Shown here: positions 29,001 through 41,206 of the stretch, piece by piece | How positions within the stretch are numbered: the stretch's first letter is position 1 | How the letters are laid out: every line of letters begins with the position of its first letter | The notes under the pieces: generated by a model | Database searches by the model: none | What the model was told of the DNA's origin: nothing | The model's input: only the letters and a program-made list of their open reading frames with translations | Translations under genes and position numbers: made by a program | Assembly: GCF_021919345.1 (NCBI RefSeq) | Contig: NZ_CP089293.1 | Location: 806,001 to 870,000, forward strand | Origin: Paenarthrobacter nicotinovorans | Lineage (GTDB): Bacteria > Actinomycetota > Actinomycetes > Actinomycetales > Micrococcaceae | Direction: 5' to 3' | DNA: 64,000 nucleotides

Positions 29001-29685
29001 CAACCGCAAGTGGCACCACGGCACCATCACCTTCTCGCTGGTTTATGCGTTCACGGAGAACTTCCTCCTGCCCATCAGCCATGACGAAGTGGTCCATGGG
29101 AAGGGCTCCATGCTGCGCAAGATGCCGGGCGACCGCTGGCAGCAACTGGCCAACCTTCGTGCCTTCTTCGCGTACCAGTGGTCGCACCCCGGCAAGCAGC
29201 TCATCTTCATGGGTACTGAGTTCGGCCAGGAAGCGGAGTGGTCCGAGCAGTACGGACTGGACTGGTTCCTCTCCGACATTCCGGCTCACCGCGGCCTGCA
29301 GCTCCTGGTCAAGGACCTCAACGAGGTGTACGCCGCCACTCCTGCGCTCTACGAGAAGGACAACGAGGCCGGCGGGTTCCAGTGGATCAACGGTGGCGAC
29401 GCGGACCATAACGTCCTCACCTTCATCCGCTGGGGCAACAACGGCAAGCCGTTGGTCTGCGCGGTGAACTTCTCCGGCGGTCCGCACCAGGAATACATCC
29501 TGGGTGTTCCGCTGGCGGGGGAGTGGACCGAAGTCCTGAACACCGATGCCGAAGCATATGGCGGGTCAGGTGTGGTGAACGCCGGTTCGCTGAAGGCCAC
29601 TGCCCCCGGCACGGACGGGCAGCCGGCGGCGCTGTCCGTCACGCTGCCGCCGCTCGGAGCATCCTGGTTCACGCCGGCTGAGTAA
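26032..29685 (+). CDS. Maltokinase-branching enzyme fusion (Mak/Pep2-GlgB)
   Basis: This is one 1217-residue reading frame. Residues 1 to about 475 form a maltokinase: an N-terminal cap (LLRTWLPGKRWFPVKS), the kinase-like fold and the catalytic loop VHGDLHLGQIL with Asp331. Residues from about 482 form a full branching enzyme GlgB: CBM48 domains, GLRVDAVASM with nucleophile Asp897, acid Glu950 in VIAEESTAFP, and ISHDEVVHGK. The kinase makes maltose-1-phosphate for GlgE, and GlgB adds branches. An ATG at 27475 preceded by GGAAGG could also give GlgB alone. Confidence 0.93.
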   Translation: MNKENLNPSIEGLLRTWLPGKRWFPVKSPDFALEQVGGFRLQGSGDAVLEVLVLAVTHRTADGGPRTDVVQVPLSFHSQPLVDAPSALLGEYTDPELGLRLVYDAVYDSEFVTAWLQLMRSEGNVGSARGHLTRGRIPLPENPVSVRVLSGEQSNTSVIIDDGDSAAIVKIFRVLSPGRNPEVELGAALTAAGTSEVPATLGWITGSWNEPASKDGAVATGELTVAHEFLLGGLDAWRLAVDAAAAGNDFTAEARGLGNATATVHARLAETFGTHDGQEQGPDIIATVARRVRQSWAEAASAVGPYDANLEELLAALEPRAVGQLQRVHGDLHLGQILRVAGNGAQPGRWAILDFEGEPLRTIDERNTPDLPLRDVTGMLRSFDYAAGAATRENPDAQVPETWVDDCAAAFLEGYSEVTPGTIDLQSPLFVALWLDKALYEVVYELRNRPDWLSIPVNASRRILDNTSRGKHAAATAEGNDMTGSARTERPRVPLHVDSETLERVAAGAYHAPHSVLGAHLDDHGHVTIRTVKHLAKSVTVVTETGRTPMEHESHGVWTAVLEPLQAGHVPDYRLEVVYDVEPVTIDDPYHYLPTVGEVDLHLIGEGRHERLWDVLGAHVQHYRSALSDVDGVSFAVWAPNAQAVRVKGDFNGWDGRSHGMRSLGSSGVWELFIPGVVAGACYKYEILTKAGQWIEKADPLAFGTEVPPLTASRVVDASYRFKDADWMAARAKRDPHNSPMSVYEVHLGSWRLGLGYKELAKELVEYVKWLGFTHVEFMPVAEHPFGGSWGYQVTSYFAPTSRFGHPDEFRFLVDSLHQAGIGVLLDWVPAHFPKDSWALAQFDGQPLYEHSDPALGEHPDWGTLIFDFGRSEVRNFLVANALYWLEEFHIDGLRVDAVASMIYLDYSREEGQWRPNKFGGRENLEAISFMQEVNATVYKSHPGAIVIAEESTAFPGVTAPTNHGGLGFGLKWNMGWMHDSLKYISEDPINRKWHHGTITFSLVYAFTENFLLPISHDEVVHGKGSMLRKMPGDRWQQLANLRAFFAYQWSHPGKQLIFMGTEFGQEAEWSEQYGLDWFLSDIPAHRGLQLLVKDLNEVYAATPALYEKDNEAGGFQWINGGDADHNVLTFIRWGNNGKPLVCAVNFSGGPHQEYILGVPLAGEWTEVLNTDAEAYGGSGVVNAGSLKATAPGTDGQPAALSVTLPPLGASWFTPAE

Positions 29686-30209
29686 CGCCTCTCCAGTTCC
29701 CGCGTGATTGGGCCCGACGCCCGCTCACATAACCGGTGTTTCCAGGCAACGCTCCCTCACTGCGGCCGGGGAGTGTTGCCTGCTTTCGTTGGGCCCAGGG
29801 AGTCCATCGGAGAGGGGCTTTGCCAACCCGGCAGAGTGTGTGTATAGTTAATACCCGCGCTGCTCCACGAGTTGAGATCGCAAGCTGACAAGAAACCGCA
29901 AGGAAAAATCAAGTCAAGCTTGCCGATTTGACTCGGAGGGAAGTAGCCGGTAAGTTTGGAAAGTTGCTCCGGAGCGATCCTGGACCCTGTGGGGTGTGGG
30001 TGGTGTCGGTAGTGTCTGTTGTTTGAGAACTCAATAGTGTGCCAAGTTTGTTGATACCGATTGTTTTATTGATTGGTTGAAATTTTTGCCAGGTTGCTGC
30101 GCACCCCCGTGTGTGGTGGTCTGGTTTTCAGCTGGTTTCGAATTTTGTGCAGCCGTGTTTGCCGTTATTTCCGGTGGGTGTGGTTGTGTCTGTTTGATTT
30201 TTTTTTGTT
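29686..30209 (+). promoter_or_regulatory. rrn upstream region and leader
   Basis: This 524-nt stretch holds no gene. At 29700-29735 there is a single diverged copy of the 32-bp gene-end repeat (CCCGCGTGATTGGGCC). A likely rRNA promoter is TTTGCC at 29819-29824, an 18-nt spacer and TATAGT at 29843-29848. The antitermination boxA-like motif TTGTTTGAGAACTCAATAGTG is at 30019-30039, and the T-rich end leads into 16S. CarD, encoded at 9.7 kb, would be expected to act on this promoter. Confidence 0.75.
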
Positions 30210-35416
<5,207 letters not shown>

Positions 35417-35563
35417 ACACACAAAACACTGCACGCGTCCACTATGTGGTTCCCGAACAACAACCGTTCCAGGAACCAACAACAACAACTACATAACACC
35501 ACAGTTGTAACCACAAAGCTTCCCACCCACCCCCACACCAACGGGGTCGGGACGGGTAACAGA

Positions 35564-35684
35564 GTTACGGCGGTCATAGCGTGGGGGAAACGCCCGGTCC
35601 CATTCCGAACCCGGAAGCTAAGACCCACAGCGCCGATGGTACTGCACCCGGGAGGGTGTGGGAGAGTAGGACACCGCCGGACAA
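35564..35684 (+). rRNA. rrf: 5S ribosomal RNA
   Basis: The 121-nt sequence starts GTTACGGCGGTCATAGCG and ends ACACCGCCGGACAAC, so the terminal helix closes. It contains the conserved CCCATTCCGAACCCGGAAG. It lies 148 nt after the 23S gene in the usual operon order. Confidence 0.95.
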
Positions 35685-35693
35685 CCATTAACG

Positions 35694-35727
35694 AAGAGCC
35701 CCAACCACGGTTGGGGCTCTTCCATTT
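35694..35727 (+). terminator. Intrinsic terminator of the rrn operon
   Basis: A 13-bp stem (AAGAGCCCCAACC with GGTTGGGGCTCTT) with a tight loop is followed by CCATTT, ten bases after the 5S gene. It ends the rrn transcript. Confidence 0.9.
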
Positions 35728-35809
35728 AACAAACACTTCAGCTTCCCCACGTACTGGCCCTCAGGACCACAATGCGTCTGGGCTCGGTCCACCGGTAGAG
35801 TTGGTGGTC

Positions 35810-36304
35810 ATGGAAAACCTCTTCAGCCACCCCGAGTCGGAGCCCGAGTCGGCCCAACAGGGCAGTAACGACCTCGAGCCGCTCATCGTTTGTGTTGTGG
35901 TCCCCAGCAACGTCTCCCACGCCTTCCAAGGATTCACGGACCACCCGCATCTCTGGTGGCCCTTGGAAGAGGAAAGCGTCTACGGTGCGGGCTCCCACGT
36001 TGAGTTCGAGGAGAACCTCATCCTGGAGACGGCTGAAGACGGCCGGACGTCCGTGTGGGGAACAATCGATGACTGGCAGCCCCCGCTGTCCTTCCACGCC
36101 AGCTGGTATCCCGCCGGAACTCCCTTGTGGTCCACCGAGATCCGGGTGGTGTTCAGCGCCGTCGAAAATGGTACGGAGGTGCGCCTGATCCACGATGGCT
36201 GGGAGGGCGCGGAAGATCCTGCGGCCTCCAGGGCCTCCTATGCCGAGGGCTGGCCTCGGGTCCTCCAGCGCTACGCCCGGTTCATGGGCGGAGCAGTTGC
36301 CTAG
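35810..36304 (+). CDS. SRPBCC (START-like) domain protein
   Basis: This 164-residue protein has the AHSA1-like SRPBCC pattern: VVPSNVSHAFQGFTDHPHLWWPL at the start, then beta strands (WGTIDDWQPPLSFHASWYP, TEIRVVFSAVENGTEVRLIHDGW) and a C-terminal helix EGWPRVLQRYARFM. These proteins bind hydrophobic ligands or assist stress responses; the specific role is unknown. ATG 35810 has a TAGAGT box 8 nt upstream and no ribosome site, a leaderless pattern. The GNAT gene overlaps its end. Confidence 0.85.
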   Translation: MENLFSHPESEPESAQQGSNDLEPLIVCVVVPSNVSHAFQGFTDHPHLWWPLEEESVYGAGSHVEFEENLILETAEDGRTSVWGTIDDWQPPLSFHASWYPAGTPLWSTEIRVVFSAVENGTEVRLIHDGWEGAEDPAASRASYAEGWPRVLQRYARFMGGAVA

Positions 36305-36818
36305 GGTCCGCAGGCTCCACGCAGGCGATTGGCTGCTGCTCAAGAATGTCCGGCTGGAGATGCTTGCCGACACCCCCATGGCGTACGTGGAGAGCCTTGC
36401 AGCTGCGCGGCGTCAGACGGACAGCCAGTGGCGGGAACGAGCCGCTGCCATGTCCGGGGAATCCAGCGTTACCCTGGTGGCTGACGGCGGCGAGGACGGC
36501 TCCAGACTCTGTGGCCTGATGCGGGTAGTGGCCAAGCATCCACAAGATCCCGAGCGCCCACTGCAGGCGATGCTCATCAGCGTGTACGTCGCAGCTGAGC
36601 ATCGTGGGCTGGGCCTGGCTGACGAGCTTCTCCAGGAGGCCTGCGCAGCTGCGGCAAACGAGCTCGGGGCCGGCTATCTGGAGCTGGGCGTGCATGAGGA
36701 CAACTCCCGCGCCCAGGCCTTCTACAGACGCCACGGATTCGAAACCACCGGAGCCAGCAAGCCCTATCCGCAGGACACCACCAAGCGTGAGCTCGTGATG
36801 GAGCGGCGGCTGTCCTAG
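36297..36818 (+). CDS. GNAT family N-acetyltransferase
   Basis: The product (about 173 aa) has GNAT motif A, VYVAAEHRGLGLADELLQEA, where HRGLGLA is the acetyl-CoA pyrophosphate loop, followed by motif B, GVHEDNSRAQAFYRRHGF. The acceptor is unknown. The start is uncertain: TTG 36297 overlaps the SRPBCC gene by 8 nt and begins LPRVRRLHAGDW, a normal GNAT N-terminus; earlier in-frame ATGs would read through the neighbour. Confidence 0.85.
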   Translation: MPRVRRLHAGDWLLLKNVRLEMLADTPMAYVESLAAARRQTDSQWRERAAAMSGESSVTLVADGGEDGSRLCGLMRVVAKHPQDPERPLQAMLISVYVAAEHRGLGLADELLQEACAAAANELGAGYLELGVHEDNSRAQAFYRRHGFETTGASKPYPQDTTKRELVMERRLS

Positions 36819-36831
36819 GTTGCGCCCCGGC

Positions 36832-37854
36832 TTAGGCTGAGCCCACCTTGGGCACTGCCGTGCTTGTACGCACCACCAGTTTGGTGGGGTGTTCGGCGTC
36901 CTCGGGCTCCAGTACCAGGCCGTTATTGATGGCACCCAACAGAGTGTGAACCGCCAGTGCCCCCTGCCCCTTGGCATCCTGGTCGATCGTGGTCAGGCCC
37001 ATGACGTTCCCCAGGTCGTGGCCGTCGATGCCCGTCACGGAAAGGTCCTCGGGAATCCGCAGCCCAAAATCGCGGGCGGCCAGGATGGTGCCGATCGCCA
37101 TCTCATCCGATGCTGCGAACACGGCGGTGGGCCGTTCGGGCGCACTGGCCAGCAGTTGCCGGGCAGCGGCGTAGGAGCCTTCGATGGTGAAGTCCGCCGT
37201 AACGATCCATTCGGGCCTCACCGGGCAGCCGGCGTCGTTCATTGCTTTTTCGAAACCGCCGCGGCGGGTTCCGGGCAGCTGGAAGTCCTGGTCGTAGGTT
37301 TCGCTTCCCGTGATGTGGGCAATCTTGGTATGGCCAAGCCCCAGCAGATGATTGGTGGCCTGCATCGCGATGCCGGCATCGTTGATCCGGATGGTCGAAG
37401 CCCCGGGAAGGGGGCCGCCAATGCCGACAATGGGCCGGTGCATGGCATGGAGTTGCTGGATTTCGGCTTCGCTGAGTTCCAGGGAAACAGCGATCACTGC
37501 GTCCACCCGTTTGCGGAGCAGGAAGTCACTGAAGACGCTGTGCCGATGAGCCGGGTTTTCACCGATGTTGTACAGGGTGAGGTCGTAGCCGGCTTCGAGG
37601 AGGGCGGCCGAAGCGCCCTCGATCACCGCTGAAAAGAACCAGCGGTGGACCGAGGGCACCACCAGGCCAACGTTGTGCGTACGGCCGGAAGCGAGGCTTG
37701 AGGCATGGTACGACAACACGAAACCGAGCTCCGCGGCTGCTGCCCTCGCGCGTTCCCGGCTGGCGGGGGACACGTGGCCCTTCCCGCTCAAGGCCCGTGA
37801 AACAGTGGCAACGGACAGCCCTGCGCGCTCGGCTACGTCCTTGATGCCGGTCAT
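36832..37854 (-). CDS. LacI family transcriptional regulator
   Basis: This 340-residue repressor has the N-terminal helix-turn-helix and hinge (IKDVAERAGLSVATVSRALSGKGHVSPASRERARAAAAELGF) and a periplasmic-binding-protein-like effector domain ending in DQDAKGQGALAVHTLL. It lies 20 nt after the alpha-glucosidase gene with an AAGGAG site, so the two form an operon. It probably binds the TGTAAACGTTTCCA and TGGAAGCGCTTGCA sites in front of malE and the glucosidase, with a maltose-type inducer; the inducer is inferred. Confidence 0.92.
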   Translation of the reverse strand: MTGIKDVAERAGLSVATVSRALSGKGHVSPASRERARAAAAELGFVLSYHASSLASGRTHNVGLVVPSVHRWFFSAVIEGASAALLEAGYDLTLYNIGENPAHRHSVFSDFLLRKRVDAVIAVSLELSEAEIQQLHAMHRPIVGIGGPLPGASTIRINDAGIAMQATNHLLGLGHTKIAHITGSETYDQDFQLPGTRRGGFEKAMNDAGCPVRPEWIVTADFTIEGSYAAARQLLASAPERPTAVFAASDEMAIGTILAARDFGLRIPEDLSVTGIDGHDLGNVMGLTTIDQDAKGQGALAVHTLLGAINNGLVLEPEDAEHPTKLVVRTSTAVPKVGSA

Positions 37855-37874
37855 GCTGCTCCTTGGTGGGAAAG

Positions 37875-39602
37875 TTAGCTGGCTGACAGCCAGATTGTCT
37901 CCCCCGAGCCTAATGGATGGGTGGCGTCCGCCGCGGAACTGCGCAGGATGACCTCGCCCGCCGGAAGCGGAAGGGGCTCTTCGCCGACGTTCATGACCAC
38001 CAGCGTTTCCCCGTTGAGGTACGCGAGTGTGGACTGCGTGCAGTAGTCCTCCACCCAGGCGAGGGACCCGGCGCCCAGCCGCAGCCGTGCCCGTTCCGCC
38101 AGCAACGCCCGGTACAGGTTAAGGTGCGACGCCGGATCAGACTCCTGCTCGTCCCTCGCCAGTGCGGGCCAGGACTCGGGCTGGGGAAGCCAGGGGTCCC
38201 GACCGTGACCGAATCCTGCATGGGGCTCCGCGGAACGCCACGGCAGGGGTACGCGGCAACCGTCGCGTCCGATCCTGGCTCCGCCGGTTCGCGCGAAGGT
38301 GGGGTCCTGACGCAGACTCCCGGGAATGCTGGAGGAATCGGGAAGGCCCAGCTCTTCGCCCTGGTAGAGATAGGCACCGCCCGGGAGGCCGAGCATGAAC
38401 ATTGTGGCCGCGGCAGCCCGGCGTCGTCCCAGCTGTTCGTTGGGCTGAACGTCGTCAGGGCCGATGCCATCGCCGTCACGGGGACCAGGGCCGTCGTAGC
38501 CGAAGCGTGAGACGTGGCGGACGACGTCGTGGTTCGAAAGGACCCAGGTGCTGGGGGCGCCTACGGCGTCCAGCGAGACCAAGGAGTCGGTGATGATGTG
38601 GCGCAGGCGGTTGAGGTCCAAACCTGCGTGCAGGTAAGGGAAGTTGAACGCCTGGTGCATTTCGTCCGGACGTACCCATTGGGCCAGGCGCGGGAGCGGA
38701 TCCACGTTGGCTTCGGCGCACAGGATGCGGTCCGAACCGTACTCTTCCAGGATGGTCCGCCAGCGGCGGTAGATCCCGTGGAGGGCAGGCTGGCCGAACA
38801 TGGGGGCGTCCTGGCCGGGGAAGCCTTCCGTGCTGTTGCCGTCAGCCCGGCCACCCCAGTTGGGCAGGCCGGGAGCCTTGACCAGTGCATGGGCGACGTC
38901 GACCCTGAAGCCGGAGATTCCACGGTCCAGCCAGAAGCGGAGCACGCGTTCGAACTCGGCGTGCACTGCGGGGTTGTCCCAGTTGAAGTCGGGCTGCGAG
39001 GAATCGAAGAGGTGGAGGTACCACTGTCCTGGCCGCCCGTTGGCTTCGATGACCCGCGTCCAGGCGGGTCCGCCGAAGTGCGACTGCCAGTTGTTGGGTG
39101 GCTCGTTGCCGTCTTGTCCCAGACCGTCCCGGAAGATGAAAACATCCCGCTCGGGGCTGTTGGGACCGGCGGCCAGCGCTGCCTGGAAGGCGACGTGCTG
39201 GTCCGAGCAGTGGTTGGGAACGATGTCGGCGATGACCCGGAGGTTGAGCCTGTTGGCCTCCGAGATAAGGGCATCGAAGTCCGCCAGGGTCCCGAACAGT
39301 GGATCTACGTCGCAGTAGTCGCTGACGTCGTAACCGGCGTCCCGCTGCGGTGAGCGGTAGAAGGGCGACAGCCAGACGGCGTCGACCCCTAAGCGTGCCA
39401 ACTGGCTGAGTTCGGCAGTAATGCCCGCCAGGTCTCCCACACCGTCCCCGTTCAGGTCCCGGAAGGAGCGTGGATAGATCTGGTAAATCACAGCGGAGCG
39501 CCACCATCCGTGAGCCGTGGAGGCGTCGTGGACCGGGGTGAGCTGTGTGAAGGCTGCAGGGGGCTCGTGGGCCGCAACCTGGAGCAAGGAATCAACGGAC
39601 AT
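37875..39602 (-). CDS. GH13 alpha-glucosidase
   Basis: The enzyme (575 aa) is an oligo-alpha-glucosidase of GH13: QIYPRSFRDLNGDGVGDL at the start, ADIVPNHCSDQH, the nucleophile region GFRVDVAHAL, the acid ILCAEANVDP and LSNHDVVRH. It lacks a signal peptide and should hydrolyse imported maltodextrins in the cytoplasm. ATG 39602 fits homology; the frame runs open to 39704 but that part covers the operator region. It is divergent from malE and shares its operators. Confidence 0.92.
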   Translation of the reverse strand: MSVDSLLQVAAHEPPAAFTQLTPVHDASTAHGWWRSAVIYQIYPRSFRDLNGDGVGDLAGITAELSQLARLGVDAVWLSPFYRSPQRDAGYDVSDYCDVDPLFGTLADFDALISEANRLNLRVIADIVPNHCSDQHVAFQAALAAGPNSPERDVFIFRDGLGQDGNEPPNNWQSHFGGPAWTRVIEANGRPGQWYLHLFDSSQPDFNWDNPAVHAEFERVLRFWLDRGISGFRVDVAHALVKAPGLPNWGGRADGNSTEGFPGQDAPMFGQPALHGIYRRWRTILEEYGSDRILCAEANVDPLPRLAQWVRPDEMHQAFNFPYLHAGLDLNRLRHIITDSLVSLDAVGAPSTWVLSNHDVVRHVSRFGYDGPGPRDGDGIGPDDVQPNEQLGRRRAAAATMFMLGLPGGAYLYQGEELGLPDSSSIPGSLRQDPTFARTGGARIGRDGCRVPLPWRSAEPHAGFGHGRDPWLPQPESWPALARDEQESDPASHLNLYRALLAERARLRLGAGSLAWVEDYCTQSTLAYLNGETLVVMNVGEEPLPLPAGEVILRSSAADATHPLGSGETIWLSAS

Positions 39603-39632
39603 GGAGTCATCGTAGAAGAGAAAGCGCAAAAT

Positions 39633-39646
39633 TGTAAACGTTTCCA
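39633..39646. promoter_or_regulatory. LacI-type operator 1
   Basis: TGTAAACGTTTCCA is an imperfect palindrome with the central CG typical of LacI-family operators. It lies 31 nt upstream of the alpha-glucosidase start on that gene's side of the divergent gap. Confidence 0.75.
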
Positions 39647-39719
39647 GTCCTAAGGATGCTTTCTTTACAGGCTGACATGCAAGCGCGCTTTTCAAAAGAA
39701 GCAATTGCCCTGTAGTGTG

Positions 39720-39733
39720 TGGAAGCGCTTGCA
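39720..39733. promoter_or_regulatory. LacI-type operator 2
   Basis: TGGAAGCGCTTGCA is a palindrome with central CG, 79 nt before the malE start. Together with operator 1 it brackets the divergent promoters. Confidence 0.78.
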
Positions 39734-39811
39734 GTTGTGAGCCATGTCACCGGCGATGCGACCGGGCCCAGAGCCCCTGCCGTCGAAGGAAAAAGAACGA
39801 AAGGGACACCA

Positions 39812-41110
39812 ATGAAGGTGCACAACACCCTCGAGACTCGAACCACCCGCCGCGTTTTCACCACGGGAGCCATCTCTGCCGTGGCAGCCCTGGCCCTGAG
39901 CGCTTGCGGCGGAAGCGCTTCCACATCGCCCACCTCCGAAGCCGCAAAGCCCGACCTCAAAGCGTCAGGAGCCGGTGTCATCACCATGTGGGTAGACGCC
40001 GAACGCTCGCCGGCGTTGAAGGACATCACCGAGAAATTCAAGTCGGACACCGGCATCGAAGTGAAGCTCGTGGTCAAGGACTTCGCAGCGGTCCGGGACG
40101 ACTTCATTACCCAGGTGCCCACCGGACAGGGGCCGGACCTCATTGTTGGACCCCATGACTGGATCGGCAAATTCGTCCAGAACGGCGTCATCGCACCCGT
40201 GGAACTCGGCGACAAGGCCGGGCAGTTCCAGGACTCCTCCATCAAGGCCATGACCTACAACGGGGCTGTTTACGGTGTCCCGTACGCCATCGAGAACATC
40301 GCGCTCCTTCGTAACGCCGGCATCGTGGACAGCAAAGCCGCCACCTTGGACGAAGTTGTGGCCAATGGAAAGAAAGCCGTTGCTGACGGTAAAGCCACGT
40401 TCCCGTTCCTGGTCGGCATGGACCCCAAACAGGGCGACCCGTACCATCTGTACCCATTGCAGGCCTCCATGGGTTCGCAGGTCTTCGGCAAGAATGCCGA
40501 TGGTGGCTATGACGCCAAGCAGCTCCTCATTGGTGACGCTGCCGGCGTCGAATTTGCCAAGAAGCTGGCCGTTTGGGGCGATACCGGCGAGAAAATCATC
40601 AACTCCAACATCACCGGCGACATCGCCAAGGAGAAGTTCCTCGCCGGCGAATCCCCGTACTTCCTGACCGGACCGTGGAACGTTCCGGATGTCCAGAAAA
40701 AGGGCATCAAGTTCGCGGTGGACGAGTTGCCCACCGCCGGTGGCGAACCTGCCCAGCCTTTCATCGGCGTCAACGGCTTCTTCATCAGTGCCAAGAGCGC
40801 CAACGCCTTGGCCACCAACGAATTCGTCACCAACTACCTCACCTCGGAATCTGCCCAGGATTCCATGTATGCAGCCGGCGGCCGTCCGCCGGCCCTCAAG
40901 TCCTCCTTCGAGAAGGCTGCCAGCGATCCCGTGGTGGAAGCGTTCGGCAAGATCGGTGCCACCGGCGTTCCCATGCCTGCCATCCCCGAGATGAGTGCAG
41001 TGTGGGCTGATTGGGGAGCTACGGAGCTTGCCATTATCAAGGGCCAGGGCGACCCGGCTGAGGCATGGGCCAAGATGGCCGCCAGCATCAAGTCCAAGAT
41101 CGGCGGCTGA
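39812..41110 (+). CDS. malE: Maltose/maltodextrin ABC transporter substrate-binding lipoprotein
   Basis: This 432-residue protein has a signal peptide with twin arginines (TTRRVFTTG) and a lipobox ALSAC with Cys32. The mature part is a cluster 1 sugar-binding protein: GVITMWVDAERSPALKDITEKF, GPDLIVGPHDWIGKF, AYAL-type hinge segments and ESPYFLTGPWNV. It should capture maltodextrin outside the membrane for MalFG. The ATG has an AAGGGA site. Neighbouring glucan hydrolases and the LacI regulator support the substrate. Confidence 0.93.
   Translation: MKVHNTLETRTTRRVFTTGAISAVAALALSACGGSASTSPTSEAAKPDLKASGAGVITMWVDAERSPALKDITEKFKSDTGIEVKLVVKDFAAVRDDFITQVPTGQGPDLIVGPHDWIGKFVQNGVIAPVELGDKAGQFQDSSIKAMTYNGAVYGVPYAIENIALLRNAGIVDSKAATLDEVVANGKKAVADGKATFPFLVGMDPKQGDPYHLYPLQASMGSQVFGKNADGGYDAKQLLIGDAAGVEFAKKLAVWGDTGEKIINSNITGDIAKEKFLAGESPYFLTGPWNVPDVQKKGIKFAVDELPTAGGEPAQPFIGVNGFFISAKSANALATNEFVTNYLTSESAQDSMYAAGGRPPALKSSFEKAASDPVVEAFGKIGATGVPMPAIPEMSAVWADWGATELAIIKGQGDPAEAWAKMAASIKSKIGG
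39911..39922. promoter_or_regulatory. Possible third LacI-type operator inside malE
   Basis: GGAAGCGCTTCC is a perfect 12-bp palindrome nearly identical to operator 2. It lies within the malE codons just after the lipobox cysteine. It could serve as a downstream auxiliary site for DNA looping, or be a chance result of Gly-Ser-Ala codons. Confidence 0.45.
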
Positions 41111-41116
41111 TCCCGC

Positions 41117-41170
41117 ACCGGTGATTCCACCGGTCTGCCCAGGGCCGGGCGGCACACCACCGTCCGGCCC
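41117..41170 (+). promoter_or_regulatory. Two stem-loops between malE and malF
   Basis: ACCGGTG-ATTC-CACCGGT (41117-41134) is followed by GGGCCGG paired with CCGGCCC (41142-41170). Neither has a T run. Such hairpins after a binding-protein gene commonly stabilise the upstream mRNA or partly end transcription, giving more MalE than MalFG. Confidence 0.6.
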
Positions 41171-41206
41171 GTGCCTGCCGCCATCCGCTTGACGCAAGGA
41201 CCCACA

